A stretch of 64,000 bases of DNA from assembly GCF_017183135.1 (NCBI RefSeq), contig NZ_JADDXW010000011.1:79436-143435 (forward strand). Reading direction: 5' to 3'. Below the pieces are notes generated by a model. It did not search any database, had not been told where the DNA came from, and was given only the letters and a program-made list of their open reading frames with translations. The position numbers and the translations under genes were made by a program. The number at the start of each line of letters is the position of its first letter. Positions within the stretch are counted from its first letter, which is position 1. Origin of the DNA: Aurantimonas marina (GTDB lineage: Bacteria; Pseudomonadota; Alphaproteobacteria; Rhizobiales; Rhizobiaceae). Below, piece after piece: positions 35,033 to 45,948 of this stretch.

Positions 35033-35734
35033 ATGACGAACAACGGCAACCCCCTCTTCACGCGTCGCAAACTGCTCCTTGGTTTCGGACTCGGCGCCAC
35101 AGCGGTCGCGACAGGCTGCACCACCGGACCGCGCGCCAAGGTGTCGGTGGCACCCTATCCCGTGGAGCGCGGGATCGAACCCAAATACGTCTCGATGTAC
35201 GGACCCGTTTTCGACGAGGGATACCGGATTCCTGCTGTCGATCTGAAGCGCGTCGATCCACGCTTCTATCGTCAGGAAGTCGCCGATCCGACTGGCGAAA
35301 AACCTGGTACGGTCGTTGTCGATACGTCGAAATACTATTGCTACGTGGTGATGCCGGGTGGCCGCGCGATGCGCTACGGCGTCGGCATTGGACGCGCCGG
35401 GTTCGCCTGGAGTGGTCGCGCCAAGGTCCAGTGGAAGAGAAAATGGCCGACCTGGACGCCGCCCAGGGAGATGATCGCCCGCGAGCCGAGCCTCGCCAAA
35501 TATGCGGACGGCATGGAGCCGGGTCTCGCCAATCCGTTGGGCTCGCGCGCGCTCTACATTTTCCAGGGTGGTAAGGACACGCTCTACCGTCTGCACGGGA
35601 CGCCGGAATACTGGACGATCGGGACAAATTCCTCGTCGGGCTGCATCCGCTTCATGAACCAGGACGCGATCGATCTTTATGATCGTGTCAAGTCTGGCTC
35701 GCCGCTGGTTGTGACTCAAATCGGGATCGCCTGA
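35033..35734 (+). CDS. L,D-transpeptidase (YkuD family), exported lipoprotein
   Basis: 233 residues. The N-terminus has a twin-arginine motif (F-T-R-R-K-L-L-L) and a hydrophobic stretch ending in a lipobox-like V-A-T-G-C, so it is probably Tat-exported and lipid-anchored. The YkuD catalytic region runs from H-G-T-P-E-Y to S-S-G-C-I-R, where the cysteine is the nucleophile. These enzymes form 3-3 cross-links in peptidoglycan or attach proteins to it. A strong terminator follows. Confidence 0.92.
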   Translation: MTNNGNPLFTRRKLLLGFGLGATAVATGCTTGPRAKVSVAPYPVERGIEPKYVSMYGPVFDEGYRIPAVDLKRVDPRFYRQEVADPTGEKPGTVVVDTSKYYCYVVMPGGRAMRYGVGIGRAGFAWSGRAKVQWKRKWPTWTPPREMIAREPSLAKYADGMEPGLANPLGSRALYIFQGGKDTLYRLHGTPEYWTIGTNSSSGCIRFMNQDAIDLYDRVKSGSPLVVTQIGIA

Positions 35735-35762
35735 TCCCGGCTATTCAGCGATCATTGCAGTC

Positions 35763-35795
35763 AAAAGGGCGGTAGATTCTCTCGCCCTTTTTCTT
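35763..35795 (+). terminator. Intrinsic terminator after the L,D-transpeptidase gene
   Basis: Stem 35763-35771 pairs with 35783-35791 (AAAAGGGCG with CGCCCTTTT), followed by further T residues. It also resembles a terminator on the minus strand and so may serve the convergent TM2 gene. Confidence 0.85.
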
Positions 35796-35818
35796 TGCGC
35801 GATCAGCCTTGTCGCATC

Positions 35819-36058
35819 CTACCGCAGACGATCGCGCTCACGTTCCATATGATCGATCCGACTTTCGAGATTCTCTTCGCGCACCATGCCGGGAATAAGA
35901 AACAGGTCGATCAATTGGCCGATGCCCAGAAGTCCTAGGGTGAGGAGCCATAACAGCCCGGTCCACGGCCGCCCGAGATAGAACCGGTGCAGGCCGCAAA
36001 TCCCGCCGAAGCCCAGCAGCCACAAAATGTAAGAAGCGAGCGTCGACTTCCGGTTCAT
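35819..36058 (-). CDS. TM2 domain-containing protein
   Basis: 79 residues with two helices joined by a short turn. The pattern G-L-H-R-F-Y-L-G-R-P-W-T-G-L-L-W is the TM2 signature. A charged tail (about residues 60-79) is predicted cytoplasmic. Function unknown. Its start faces the end of the HerA-like gene, 126 bases away, in the same direction. Confidence 0.9.
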   Translation of the reverse strand: MNRKSTLASYILWLLGFGGICGLHRFYLGRPWTGLLWLLTLGLLGIGQLIDLFLIPGMVREENLESRIDHMERERDRLR

Positions 36059-36184
36059 GAATCTTCCTTCGCAGTTGTTGGCCGGGGCGGAAATGGGGAG
36101 TCGCCGTGCGGTTGGGAAGGTCTTCGGATCATTGAGTCCTCAACCCAACGTCGGGCGGCGCCTGGAATCTGCCGCGGTATCCCC

Positions 36185-37861
36185 TCAGCGACCGCGTTTG
36201 AAGCCGCCGAGAACGCCCCGCAGGATTGCCCGGGTCACGGTCGAGGCCACTGTTCGGCCGACCTGCTTCATCACGGTTTCGGTCAGCGTCTGCCGCTGAT
36301 AGCCGGACGAGCGGCGCCGGCGAGGCGCCGAACCGCGGCGGGGGGCGGCCTCGTCGACCTCTTCGACCTCCTTCGTGTCGTCGCGCCCGCCGCCGCCGAG
36401 ACCGAAATCAGGAAGCTGGAAACCGGTGCGCGTGCGCCGCGCCTTCGCCGCCTCGGCGCGGCGCGCTGATTCTCCATTCCGGCGCTCCTCGGCTGCCTCC
36501 GCCTCCAAGCGGCGCTGCTTTTCCTCCTGACGAAGCTCGGCCTCGGCTCTGCCGACCAGCATCTCATAGGCCGATTCCGGGTCGATCGCCTGGTCGTACT
36601 GTCCCGCGACCGGGCTCCTGGCGATGATCGCGTCGCGTTCCGCGACATTAACCGGGCCGAGACGCGCCGAGGGCGGACGGATCAGCGTGCGCTCGACCAT
36701 CGACGGCACGCCTTTTTCGCCCAATGTCGACACCAGCGCCTCACCGACGCCGAGCTGGGTGATCGCCTCGTAGGCGTCGAATTCCGGGTTGGGGCGGAAG
36801 GTCTCGGCTGCCGTCTTCACCGCCTTCTGCTCGCGCGGTGTATAGGCGCGCAATGCGTGCTGGACGCGATTGCCGAGCTGGGCCAGTACGCCGTCCGGCA
36901 CGTCGAGCGGATTCTGGGTCACGAAATAGACCCCGACACCCTTGGAGCGGATCAGCTTGACCACTTGCTCGACCCGGTCGACGAGGATTTTCGGCGCATC
37001 GTCGAACAGCAGATGCGCCTCGTCGAAGAAGAAGACCAGCTTCGGCTTCTCGGGGTCGCCGATTTCAGGCAACTCCTCGAATAGTTCCGATAGCAGCCAC
37101 AGCAGGAAGGTCGCGTAGAGGCGCGGATTCATCATCAGCTTGTCGGCGGCCAGCATATTCACGATGCCCCGTCCGTCGCGGTCGGTGCGCATCAAGTCGG
37201 CGATCTTGAGCGCCGGTTCGCCAAAGAAGCTTTCGGCGCCCTGTTGTTCGAGCACCAGCAACGAGCGCTGGATCGCGCCGACCGAGGCCTTGGCGACATT
37301 GCCGTAGAGCTTGGAGATGTCGTCGGCATTTTCCGCGAGATGCGCCAGCATCGCCTGCAAATCCTTGAGGTCGAGCAGCAATAGCCCCTCCTCGTCGGCG
37401 ATCTTGAATGCGATGTTGAGAACGCCTTCCTGGGCATCCGACAGGTTCATCAGGCGCGACAGCAGCAGCGGCCCCATCTCGGAGATCGTGGTGCGGATCG
37501 GGTGGCCCTTCTCGCCGAAGATGTCCCAGAACACCACGGGGTAGAAGTCGTTGTAATACGGGTCCAGGCCGATTTTCTCCGCCCGCTCCACCAGGAAGTC
37601 CTTGCCCTCGCCGCGCATGGAAATGCCGGACAGATCGCCCTTGATGTCGGCACAGAATACCGGCACTCCAGCTTCCGAGAACCCTTCGGCGAGGATCTGC
37701 AGCGTGACCGTCTTGCCGGTGCCGGTCGCGCCGGTGACCAGGCCATGGCGATTGGCAAGCTTGAGGTCGAGATACTCGCCCTTCTTGATCGCGTTCTGCA
37801 GGTCACGGCTGCTCCCAAGAAAAATCTGACCTGTTTCCTGCATCCGCCGTTCCTCGCTCAT
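36185..37861 (-). CDS. HerA-like ATPase, DUF853 family
   Basis: 558 residues. Walker A G-A-T-G-T-G-K-T (near 45-52), D-I-K-G-D-L-S-G, Walker B with L-V-F-F-F-D-E-A-H (near 275) and the arginine-rich V-T-Q-N-P-L-D-V-P segment define the HerA/FtsK-like helicase group. Residues after about 440 form a basic, low-complexity linker (many E/R/A, then [10 protein letters not shown]) before a short conserved end. The family is widespread, but the DNA-related role is unproven. No NurA-type nuclease gene is adjacent. Confidence 0.9.
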   Translation of the reverse strand: MSEERRMQETGQIFLGSSRDLQNAIKKGEYLDLKLANRHGLVTGATGTGKTVTLQILAEGFSEAGVPVFCADIKGDLSGISMRGEGKDFLVERAEKIGLDPYYNDFYPVVFWDIFGEKGHPIRTTISEMGPLLLSRLMNLSDAQEGVLNIAFKIADEEGLLLLDLKDLQAMLAHLAENADDISKLYGNVAKASVGAIQRSLLVLEQQGAESFFGEPALKIADLMRTDRDGRGIVNMLAADKLMMNPRLYATFLLWLLSELFEELPEIGDPEKPKLVFFFDEAHLLFDDAPKILVDRVEQVVKLIRSKGVGVYFVTQNPLDVPDGVLAQLGNRVQHALRAYTPREQKAVKTAAETFRPNPEFDAYEAITQLGVGEALVSTLGEKGVPSMVERTLIRPPSARLGPVNVAERDAIIARSPVAGQYDQAIDPESAYEMLVGRAEAELRQEEKQRRLEAEAAEERRNGESARRAEAAKARRTRTGFQLPDFGLGGGGRDDTKEVEEVDEAAPRRGSAPRRRRSSGYQRQTLTETVMKQVGRTVASTVTRAILRGVLGGFKRGR

Positions 37862-38016
37862 TGACCATTGGTGGTGGTTATAGCCGGCGAACGGCTTGGA
37901 ACAAGCGCGGCGAGCGATAAGCGCCCGTTCTGCGATTGCGTCGAGGATCAGGCTTTGCCAGGCTCTGCGGCAACCCGCCGCCTCGTCCCGAGGCGCGGCG
38001 GCAAGAGGAGATGTGC

Positions 38017-38376
38017 ATGGACGAATTGCTAGCGAAAATCGCGGCGGAGACGGGCCTCGAGCCGTCCATCGCCAAGATCGGGATCGGCCACATCCTCGCC
38101 TATCTCAAAGTTGAGAGTGACGATCCCGCGGTTGGCAAGATGATCGCCGAAACGCCGGGCGCTGCAGATGCGGTCGCGATGGCCGGCCAGGACAACGGCG
38201 ACGGGGCGCTCGGCGGCATCATGGGGCTCGGTTCGAAGCTGATGGGGCTGGGCCTCGACATGGGGCAGATTCAGATCGTTGCGCGCGAACTCGTCGCCTT
38301 TGCGAAGGTCCAATCCGATCCCGAAACCGTCGATCGGGCACTGGCCTCGGTACCCGGTCTGTCGTCCTTTGTCTGA
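38017..38376 (+). CDS. DUF2267-like protein
   Basis: 119 residues. The N-terminal half (about 1-45) is helical with A-E-T-G-L-E and a regular I-L-A-Y-L-K. The middle is a glycine-rich helix ([15 protein letters not shown]) and the end is [10 protein letters not shown], a pattern I recall from alphaproteobacterial proteins annotated DUF2267. Function unknown. The ATG at 38017 fits the GAGGAG seven bases upstream; an ATG two codons earlier is too close to it. Confidence 0.7.
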   Translation: MDELLAKIAAETGLEPSIAKIGIGHILAYLKVESDDPAVGKMIAETPGAADAVAMAGQDNGDGALGGIMGLGSKLMGLGLDMGQIQIVARELVAFAKVQSDPETVDRALASVPGLSSFV

Positions 38377-38564
38377 CCGTGTCGCCGGGAACTCCGCCAG
38401 ACTTTGGCGACGTCGAGCAACCGCGCAAAAGCGCGCACCCCACCAATAGGTTATGGAATACGGGCCGAGGCTGACGTATGGTCGTGGGATTAACTTAGGG
38501 GTTCGTTACTATCAGGGGCTGCGGCGCAGATCGAGGATCCCGGCGCCGCAGAGAATTGTCGCCG

Positions 38565-40280
38565 ATGAGTGCCGAAGCGGACGTCGCTCGCTCGCTGCCT
38601 GACCGGATGCGAGCTTTTCTGTCCACGCCCAGACGGGCGCGATGGGCGAAGCTGGCGCGGGCCATGCGGCGACCGCCCCTCCTCGCCCATCTTGTCCTGT
38701 TCGCCCTGATCGTCCTTATTCCCGCGTTGCTGTTCAGCGCCTTTCTGGTGCTGCAATTCTCCGAACAGCAGCGTGAGATCGCCGCCGCGCAAGTCAACGA
38801 TACGGCCGAAATCGTCTCCAACGCCGTTGATCGGGATATCTACGGCATGATCACCAGCGGCAAGGTACTGGCCTCCTCGCCCTCGCTGGTAACCGGGCAA
38901 CTTGCTGGCTTTCACGAGCGAACGATGGCGGCGCTCAGAGCCACCGAGACGAGTGCTGAGTTGATCGATCCCTCGTTTCGAGTCGTGGTCTCGACGCTGG
39001 AGCCTTTTCCGCCATCGCCGCGCAAGACCGAATATACCAAGACGATTGAGCAGGTGTTCAAGACCCGTCGCCCGATGGTCTCCGGCGTCTTCTTCGGCGC
39101 ACGGGTCGACCGTTTCATGTTCCATGTCGCGGTCCCAGTGATGCGGGATCAATCGGTCGCCTACGTGCTGGTGATCAACAAGGCCGCCGATGCCCTGGAC
39201 GCCGTCATCGCGAACCGGAACCTGCCGCGCGAATGGTCCGCGATCATCAAGGACGCAGACGGCCGGCGCGTCTTCGCAGCGGTGACCAGCGAGGGAAGGA
39301 TGGAAGCTCAGCAAGGGATTTCTTATGACAACCCTTCGATCCTGGAGACGCTGGGCGCGCGCTTGAGCGACGATCTGATCGAGGCGTCGACAGTGTCCAG
39401 CCTGTCCAACTGGACGACCACCGTCGCCGTGCCGAATGCAGTCATCGTCCAACCGGCACTCAGATCCTGGCTCCTGCTGATCAGTGCCGGCATCCTGCTT
39501 CTGCTATTCTCCATCATGCTTGGAATCATTTTCGGCCGGCGCATCGCAGCGCCGATCCTGCAATTGTCGAAGCAGGCCGAGGCGATCGGCAAGGGTGAAC
39601 CGGCAATGCCGTTCGGGACCGACATTGCCGAGATCGGCGCGGTCTCGAAAGTTCTGGCACAAGCCTCGCGCGAGCGCCGCGAGGCCGAGGAACAAAACCG
39701 TTTCCTGATGCGCGAGATGACCCATCGCGCCAAGAACCAGTACGCGCTCATCGCCGCCATCGCCCGGCGCGCCGCAAAGGAGAGCGCCAACACGAAGCAG
39801 TTCCTGGATACGCTATCGGAAGCGCTGGGCTCGCTGGCGCGGTCCGCCGACTTGCTCGCCGGTAGCGGTTGGGAAAGCGTCATGCTGGCCGACCTCGTCG
39901 AAACGCAGTTAAAGGCGTTCGGCGCCGGCGGCGAGCAGATCGAACTGAACGGCCCTGCTATCCATCTCAATTCGACCGCCGCACAGACGATCGGGCTAGC
40001 GCTGCACGAACTGGCAACCAACGCGGCCAAATACGGCTCGCTCTCGGTTGCCGATGGCACCGTGAAAATATCATGGTCGATTGCCGACCAGTTCGAGCTT
40101 ATCTGGCGGGAAATCGGCGGCCCCTCGGTCGTCGAGCCCAAACACGCTGGATTCGGCACACTGGTCACCCAGAAGATGACATCGCGGGGCTTGGGCGGGA
40201 CGGTCGAAATGGACTACGCGGCGGCCGGCGTTGTCTGGAAGCTGCTCACGCCCAGGAACGCCGTCATCGCGTGCGACTAG
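38565..40280 (+). CDS. HWE-family sensor histidine kinase
   Basis: A 571-residue membrane kinase. Helices at about 42-63 and 300-320 flank a periplasmic dCache-like sensor, and a HAMP segment (I-A-A-P-I-L-Q-L-S-K-Q-A-E) follows. The core has the acceptor histidine in E-M-T-H-R-A-K-N, the N-box H-E-L-A-T-N-A-A-K-Y-G and the W-R-E motif that defines HWE kinases. It is the second HWE kinase in the window. No response regulator lies next to it. ATG at 38565 is chosen over a TTG three codons upstream. Confidence 0.9.
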   Translation: MSAEADVARSLPDRMRAFLSTPRRARWAKLARAMRRPPLLAHLVLFALIVLIPALLFSAFLVLQFSEQQREIAAAQVNDTAEIVSNAVDRDIYGMITSGKVLASSPSLVTGQLAGFHERTMAALRATETSAELIDPSFRVVVSTLEPFPPSPRKTEYTKTIEQVFKTRRPMVSGVFFGARVDRFMFHVAVPVMRDQSVAYVLVINKAADALDAVIANRNLPREWSAIIKDADGRRVFAAVTSEGRMEAQQGISYDNPSILETLGARLSDDLIEASTVSSLSNWTTTVAVPNAVIVQPALRSWLLLISAGILLLLFSIMLGIIFGRRIAAPILQLSKQAEAIGKGEPAMPFGTDIAEIGAVSKVLAQASRERREAEEQNRFLMREMTHRAKNQYALIAAIARRAAKESANTKQFLDTLSEALGSLARSADLLAGSGWESVMLADLVETQLKAFGAGGEQIELNGPAIHLNSTAAQTIGLALHELATNAAKYGSLSVADGTVKISWSIADQFELIWREIGGPSVVEPKHAGFGTLVTQKMTSRGLGGTVEMDYAAAGVVWKLLTPRNAVIACD

Positions 40281-40407
40281 CCCCTGCGACGTGAGCCGAA
40301 GGCCGCATTTCGTCTATGCCGAAGAGGCGTTATCTAGACGGGTGAGGAAGGCCACATTCGGGCTCACCAGCAAGGCGAAACGCGGCATGGCCCGCAAGGG
40401 AGGTGCA

Positions 40408-41853
40408 ATGACGGCGCTGACGATCGCAGAGATCGATTTTCCGGAAGCCAGCGATGCAGAATGGCGGGCCTTGGTGGGAAAGGGCCTGAAGGGTCGGGAT
40501 TTCGGTTCGCTCGCCGCGCGGGCCGAGGACGGTTTTACCTATGGTCCCCTGTACGGCCGCAAGCGCGATGCGTCTTCGCTCGCACGCTCGGTGGGCGGGC
40601 GATGGGCAATCCTCCAGCGCGTCGACGATCCCGACGCCGCGCGCGCCAACGCCCAAGCGCTGACGGATCTGGAAGGCGGCGCCAATGGTCTGTCTTTGGT
40701 TTTCGCCGGGTCGGCATCCGCGCACGGGTTCGGACTTCCGATGGAAGGCGATGCAATCGCCCGCGCGCTCGCCGGCGTGAAGCTCGAAATGGTCTCGCTG
40801 AGGATCGAGCCGCATATGGACGCCCGGCGCGCCGTCGAGGCGATCCGCACGGTGGCAAAAAACCGCGGCCAGGATTTCGAGGCGCTCTCCATCGATTTGT
40901 GTCTCGACGCGATCGGTCCCTTCGCCTTCACGGGGGGCGTCCCCGGCCGCGAGCGCGATTTCCGGGCGCATTCGGGCCTCGCCACGAAGTCGCTTCGCGC
41001 GAGCGGCTTTCGCTGCCGTATCGCCGAGGCGGACGGGCGCGTCTTCCACGACGCGGGCGCAACCGCCGGGCAGGAACTTGGCGCGGTACTCGCGACCGCG
41101 CTCTACTACCTCAGGGCGATGCTCGATGCCGGCCTCGACCTCTCCGATGCGGCGGCTGCGATCGGCTTCACCCTGGCGGTCGATCAGCGGCAGTTCGAGC
41201 AGACCGCGAAACTGCGGGCTTTGCGGCTCCTCTGGGCCAAACTGCTGGAAGAATGCGGCGAGGCGGCTCCGCCCGCTGCCCGCATCCATGCCGAGACGTC
41301 CTGGCGCATGATGGCGGCCAAGGACCCGCACAGCAACATCCTGCGCGCGACGATCGCGGCCTTTGCCGCCGGAACAGGCAGTGCCGACAGCCTGTCCGTG
41401 CTGCCACACACCACCCCGCTCGGCCTTGCCGACCCCGCCGCGCGGCGACTGGCCCGCAATATCCAGATCATCCTGCAGGAAGAATCCGGCCTGGCGCGCA
41501 TCACCGATCCGGCCGCCGGTTCCGGCGGTATCGAGGCGCTCACGGACCTGACGGCGGAGGTCGCCTGGAGCGAATTCCAGAAAATCGAGGCCGAAGGAGG
41601 CATCTTCGCGAGCCTTTCCGCCGGTGTCCTGCAAAACCGCATCCTGGACGCCCGAGCCGCCCGTGCGGCCAAACTCGTCGAGGGGAAAACCGTCATTGTC
41701 GGCGCCAACCTCTACCCGCTCGATGAGGAGCGACATCACGCGCTCCTGGGGCGAGCCCCCGGCCCCGAGCCGCTTCCCGAGCCGACCGGCGGCACCCGCT
41801 GCGAGCCGCTGCGCCCTTACCGAACCAGCGAGACCGTGGAGGCATCGGCGTGA
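40408..41853 (+). CDS. mutA: Methylmalonyl-CoA mutase small (beta) subunit
   Basis: 481 residues of the mutase barrel fold without the usual cobalamin-binding H-x-x-G motif at the end. The [11 protein letters not shown] start, Y-G-P-L-Y conservation and the [20 protein letters not shown] segment identify the non-catalytic partner. The GGGAGG eight bases before the ATG at 40408 supports this start over far upstream ones. It overlaps mutB by four bases (GTGA). Confidence 0.92.
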   Translation: MTALTIAEIDFPEASDAEWRALVGKGLKGRDFGSLAARAEDGFTYGPLYGRKRDASSLARSVGGRWAILQRVDDPDAARANAQALTDLEGGANGLSLVFAGSASAHGFGLPMEGDAIARALAGVKLEMVSLRIEPHMDARRAVEAIRTVAKNRGQDFEALSIDLCLDAIGPFAFTGGVPGRERDFRAHSGLATKSLRASGFRCRIAEADGRVFHDAGATAGQELGAVLATALYYLRAMLDAGLDLSDAAAAIGFTLAVDQRQFEQTAKLRALRLLWAKLLEECGEAAPPAARIHAETSWRMMAAKDPHSNILRATIAAFAAGTGSADSLSVLPHTTPLGLADPAARRLARNIQIILQEESGLARITDPAAGSGGIEALTDLTAEVAWSEFQKIEAEGGIFASLSAGVLQNRILDARAARAAKLVEGKTVIVGANLYPLDEERHHALLGRAPGPEPLPEPTGGTRCEPLRPYRTSETVEASA

Positions 41854-44015
41854 CGAAGGTTCCTGATTTCACCCGCATCGCGTGGAGCCGGCCGGCGCAC
41901 CCCGCCGCAGCACGGCCCCTTGGCGAGCCATTCGAGACGCCGGAAGGGATCGCGATCGCGGGAGCCTATGGCGCCGAGGATATCGCGAGCCTGCCGTTCC
42001 TGGACACCTATCCGGGCATTGCCCCATATCTGCGTGGCCCCTACCCCACCATGTATGTCGAAAAGCCCTGGACGATCCGGCAATATGCCGGCTTCTCGAC
42101 CGCGCAGGAGTCGAACGCCTTCTATCGCCGCAATCTCGCGGCCGGACAGAAGGGGCTGTCGGTCGCCTTCGATCTCGCCACTCACCGCGGTTACGATTCG
42201 GACCATCCGCGTGTCGCGGGCGACGTCGGCATGGCGGGCGTCGCGATCGACTCGATCATCGACATGCGTCAGCTCTTCGACGGCATTCCGCTCGGCGAAA
42301 TGAGCGTCTCGATGACGATGAACGGCGCGGTGCTGCCGGTCCTGGCGCTCTACGTCGCCGCCGCCGAAGAGCAGGGCGTTGCCCAGAAGGACCTGTCGGG
42401 GACCATTCAGAACGACATCCTGAAGGAATTCATGGTCCGCAACACCTATATCTACCCGCCCAAACATTCGATGCGGATCATCTCGGACATCTTCGCCTAC
42501 ACCTCGAAACACATGCCGAGATACAACTCGATTTCGATTTCCGGCTATCACATGCAGGAAGCCGGCGCGACGGCCGATCTGGAGCTCGCCTACACCATTG
42601 CCGACGGCATCGAATATGCCCGTGCGGGCGTCGCGACGGGGCTCGACATCGATCGCTTCGCCCCCCGCCTGTCGTTCTTCTGGGCGGTGGGCATGAACTT
42701 CTTCATGGAGGTCGCCAAGCTCCGCGCGGCGCGGCTGGTCTGGGCCGCGCTCATGCGGAAGAACTTCGCGCCCAAGGATCCGCGCTCGCTGTCGCTGCGC
42801 ACCCATTGTCAGACCTCGGGCTGGTCGCTGACCGCGCAGGACGTGATGAACAACGTGGTCAGAACCTGCGTCGAGGCGATGGCCGCCACCCAAGGGCACA
42901 CCCAGTCGCTGCATACCAACTCCTTCGACGAGGCGCTGGCGCTGCCGACAGACTTTTCCGCCCGGATCGCCCGCAACACCCAGCACGTGCTCGCCCGCGA
43001 ATCCGGCACCACCACGCCGATCGATCCCTGGGGCGGTTCGGCCCATGTCGAACGGCTGACCCATCTCCTCGCGGAGAAAGCCCTTGCCCATATCGCCGAG
43101 GTTGAGGAGATGGGCGGCATGGCCGCGGCCATAGAAAAGGGCCTGCCCAAGCTCAGGATCGAGGAAGCAGCGGCCAGAACCCAGGCACAGATCGATTCCG
43201 GCGTCCAGACCGTCGTCGGGGTCAACAAGTTCCTCAATGAAGCCGCCGACGACATCGATGTTCTTGCGGTCGACAACGCCGAGGTCCGCCGCCAGCAGAT
43301 CGACAAGCTCAAGCTCCTCAAGGCCGAGCGCGACGACACCGCGACAAAAGCCGCCCTGGCCGCGCTGACGGCGGCGGCCGAGCGTGGCGACGGCAATCTC
43401 CTGGAACTGTCGATCGCTGCGGCCCATGCCAAGGCCACCGTCGGTGAAATGGCCGGAGCGCTGGAAAAGGTGTTCGGCCGGCATGTCGCGACGACGAAGG
43501 TCATCGCCGGCGTCTACAAACGGGAGGCCGGCGCGATGGCGGGGCGGATCGAACATATCCAGGCGATGAGCGCCGCCTTTGCCGAGGCCGAGGGCCGGCG
43601 GCCGCGCATTCTCGTCGCCAAGATGGGCCAGGACGGCCATGATCGCGGCCAGAAGGTCATCGCTTCGGCCTTCGCCGATCTCGGCTTCGACGTCGACATC
43701 GGGCCGCTGTTCCAGACGCCCGAGGAAGCGGCTCGCCAGGCCGTCGAGAACGACGTCCACATCGTCGGCGCCTCGTCGCTCGCGGCCGGGCATTTGACCC
43801 TCGTGCCCGCGCTGAAGGCGGCGCTGGAAGCGGAGGGGCGCGGCGACATCATGATCGTCGTCGGCGGCGTCATCCCGCCGAAGGACGTCGACACCCTCAA
43901 GGCGGCAGGGGCCGCGGCCATCTTCCTGCCGGGAACGGTCGTCGCGGAAGCGGCTGAAGACCTGCTGCGGGCCCTTTCCCGCCACTTGGGCCATGAGAAG
44001 GCGGCCGCCGAATAG
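41850..44015 (+). CDS. mutB: Methylmalonyl-CoA mutase large (alpha) subunit
   Basis: 721 residues. The catalytic barrel carries [23 protein letters not shown] and R-I-I-S-D-I-F-A-Y. The C-terminal B12 domain has the cobalt-binding D-G-H-D-R-G (near 600) and V-G-G-V-I-P-P. With MutA it interconverts methylmalonyl-CoA and succinyl-CoA, linking propionate, odd-chain and branched-chain breakdown to the TCA cycle. The GTG start overlaps the mutA stop. The protecting chaperone meaB lies 8 kb away. Confidence 0.96.
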   Translation: MTKVPDFTRIAWSRPAHPAAARPLGEPFETPEGIAIAGAYGAEDIASLPFLDTYPGIAPYLRGPYPTMYVEKPWTIRQYAGFSTAQESNAFYRRNLAAGQKGLSVAFDLATHRGYDSDHPRVAGDVGMAGVAIDSIIDMRQLFDGIPLGEMSVSMTMNGAVLPVLALYVAAAEEQGVAQKDLSGTIQNDILKEFMVRNTYIYPPKHSMRIISDIFAYTSKHMPRYNSISISGYHMQEAGATADLELAYTIADGIEYARAGVATGLDIDRFAPRLSFFWAVGMNFFMEVAKLRAARLVWAALMRKNFAPKDPRSLSLRTHCQTSGWSLTAQDVMNNVVRTCVEAMAATQGHTQSLHTNSFDEALALPTDFSARIARNTQHVLARESGTTTPIDPWGGSAHVERLTHLLAEKALAHIAEVEEMGGMAAAIEKGLPKLRIEEAAARTQAQIDSGVQTVVGVNKFLNEAADDIDVLAVDNAEVRRQQIDKLKLLKAERDDTATKAALAALTAAAERGDGNLLELSIAAAHAKATVGEMAGALEKVFGRHVATTKVIAGVYKREAGAMAGRIEHIQAMSAAFAEAEGRRPRILVAKMGQDGHDRGQKVIASAFADLGFDVDIGPLFQTPEEAARQAVENDVHIVGASSLAAGHLTLVPALKAALEAEGRGDIMIVVGGVIPPKDVDTLKAAGAAAIFLPGTVVAEAAEDLLRALSRHLGHEKAAAE

Positions 44016-44081
44016 TCTCTTGCCACCCACCTGGTTCAACATTAGTTATAACGCCAGAACCTGGAGATCGGAGGCTTTGCG

Positions 44082-44303
44082 ATGAACACCGTCATCCGCA
44101 AGATCGGCAATTCCGAAGGCGTGATCTTACCGAAGGAGGTGCTGGAACAGGCCGGATTGGCCACCGGCGACCGCTTGAACGCCATCGTTTCGGAAGATGG
44201 CGTCAAGCTTATCAAGGCAGGGCCAGACTTCGAGGAAGAACTGGCCCATGCACGCGTCTTCATGGACAAATATCGTGACGCGTTGGCGAAACTGGCGAAA
44301 TGA
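44082..44303 (+). CDS. AbrB/MazE-type antitoxin
   Basis: 73 residues. The N-terminal swapped-hairpin DNA-binding motif is visible (I-R-K-I-G-N-S-E-G-V-I-L-P-K-E-V-L), and the C-terminal acidic and helical tail (E-E-E-L-A-H-A-R) would wrap the toxin. GGAGG precedes the ATG. It overlaps the Doc gene by four bases. A TATAAC box and small dyad at about 44043-44053 could be its own promoter and operator. Confidence 0.9.
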   Translation: MNTVIRKIGNSEGVILPKEVLEQAGLATGDRLNAIVSEDGVKLIKAGPDFEEELAHARVFMDKYRDALAKLAK

Positions 44304-44686
44304 CCTGGCGCTGGGTTTCGCAAGCGAGTGTCGAGGCCTTCCATAGTGAGCAGATCGACCGCTTCGGCGGCGCGCGGGGAATTCGTGACGCCGGGCTGCT
44401 GGAGTCGGCCGTCGACCGCCCCCTCAACAAGGCCGCGTACGGAAAGCCAGACGTTTTCGACCTCGCGGCGGCGTATCTCTACGGGATCGCTCGCAACCAC
44501 CCATTCGTGGATGGCAATAAGCGGACGGCGATCGTGGTCGCAGCGGTTTTCCTGATGAAGCACGGCTACGATATCACCGCCGATAACGGCATGCTCTACC
44601 AGTTCGTCATGGATGTCGCAGCTGGAGCCGTCGGCGAAGACAGCGCTGCGCGCTGGTTCCGCGATTTTACGGAAAAGCGTCCATGA
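44300..44686 (+). CDS. doc: Doc/Fic family toxin (death-on-curing)
   Basis: 128 residues. The Fic/Doc active-site loop H-P-F-V-D-G-N-K-R is at 67-75; Doc phosphorylates EF-Tu in characterised cases. The G-L-L-E-S-A-V segment upstream is also typical of Doc. It is paired with an AbrB/MazE-type antitoxin rather than Phd. Its stop overlaps the CorA start by four bases, so toxin and transporter may be translationally linked. Confidence 0.92.
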   Translation: MTWRWVSQASVEAFHSEQIDRFGGARGIRDAGLLESAVDRPLNKAAYGKPDVFDLAAAYLYGIARNHPFVDGNKRTAIVVAAVFLMKHGYDITADNGMLYQFVMDVAAGAVGEDSAARWFRDFTEKRP

Positions 44687-45735
44687 TCGAGGCCTATGTC
44701 CCGACCGGTGCCAGAATGCGCGCGGTCCGGGCATCGCCGGACGCGATCCCGGCCGAGGCCGTCTGGATCGATCTGCTCGACCCGCGTCCGGATGAAATCG
44801 CCGCTGTCGAACAGTTATGCGGCATCGACATGCCGACTCGCGAGGAAATGGTCGAGATCGAGGTGTCGAGCCGGCTCTACTCGCAGGACGACGCCGACTT
44901 CATGACGGCCTCGGTCGTGTTCGGGTTGGACGGCGGCAAGCCGTCTTTCGCGCCGGTCACCTTCATGCTCGCCGACCGCCGGCTGATCACGCTACGCTAT
45001 AGCGCGCCGAAAAGCTTTGCAATCTACGCGGCCAAGCTCTGCCGCGAGGCGCCGCGCCATGGTGGCGCTGCGGACAGCGGCGCCCAGCCCGGCGCCGCCG
45101 AAAAGCCGGCCGTCAGCCGCGGCGATCGGCCGCCGTCGGCGGACACGATCCTGATCGGGCTTCTTGAGACGGTGATCGACCGGGTCGCGGACCTCCTCGA
45201 GACCATCTCGGCGGACCTCGACAACATCGGCGAGGACATTTTCTCCTCCTCGGCACGCAAGAAGCCGACCGGCACCAAGGATTTCAAATCGCTGCTGCGG
45301 CGCATCGGAGCGGCCGGCGACCTCACCTCTCGCGCGCGGGAAGGCCTGGCGACGCTCGATCGCCTGCTCCCGTTTCTTCAGCTTGCCCTCGACCGCCGCA
45401 AATCCAGCGCCAAAGACGCCAAGCCCCGCGTGAGGGCGATGGCCCGGGATGTCCATTCTCTCAACGATTTCGTCACCTTCCTGTCCAACAAGACGACCTT
45501 CCTGCTCGAAACCACGGTCGGCATGATCTCGATCGAACAAAACGCCATCATCAAGATCTTCTCCGTCGCCGCGGTCGCCTTCCTGCCGCCCACCCTGATC
45601 GCCTCGATCTACGGCATGAATTTCCGTTTCATGCCCGAACTCGGCTGGACCTTCGGCTATCCTGCCGCGCTCGCGCTGATGGTCCTGTCGGCGGTCGTTC
45701 CGATGCTGTTCTTTCGCTACAAGAACTGGCTGTAG
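44683..45735 (+). CDS. corA: CorA-like magnesium transporter
   Basis: 350 residues. A cytoplasmic alpha/beta domain and long helices lead to two C-terminal transmembrane segments with the hallmark Y-G-M-N-F between them. Residues about 125-150 form an alanine/proline-rich insert. It should form a pentameric Mg2+ (or Co2+/Ni2+) channel in the inner membrane. Its ATG overlaps the doc stop (ATGA). Confidence 0.93.
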   Translation: MIEAYVPTGARMRAVRASPDAIPAEAVWIDLLDPRPDEIAAVEQLCGIDMPTREEMVEIEVSSRLYSQDDADFMTASVVFGLDGGKPSFAPVTFMLADRRLITLRYSAPKSFAIYAAKLCREAPRHGGAADSGAQPGAAEKPAVSRGDRPPSADTILIGLLETVIDRVADLLETISADLDNIGEDIFSSSARKKPTGTKDFKSLLRRIGAAGDLTSRAREGLATLDRLLPFLQLALDRRKSSAKDAKPRVRAMARDVHSLNDFVTFLSNKTTFLLETTVGMISIEQNAIIKIFSVAAVAFLPPTLIASIYGMNFRFMPELGWTFGYPAALALMVLSAVVPMLFFRYKNWL

Positions 45736-45948
45736 GCCAGGCGACTTGCAGCCGAGAACGCCGATCCGCGAGCGAGCGCCCGAGACCGTCACATCCAGTC
45801 CGCCGCAGGATCCATGCAACGCAAAGCGATGCAAGCTCTACAGGCAAGCTGATGCTGCCGACCTTCATGGCAGGCTCCCACGGTCCGAAAAAACTGGAAA
45901 GGCCGCCGCTTAACGGAATATTTTCGCTTAGCCATCACAATATTTTAA

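Noticed and set aside
41817..44042. 741-codon open frame on the minus strand
   Set aside because: It is the antisense shadow of mutB, whose domain motifs are unmistakable on the plus strand.
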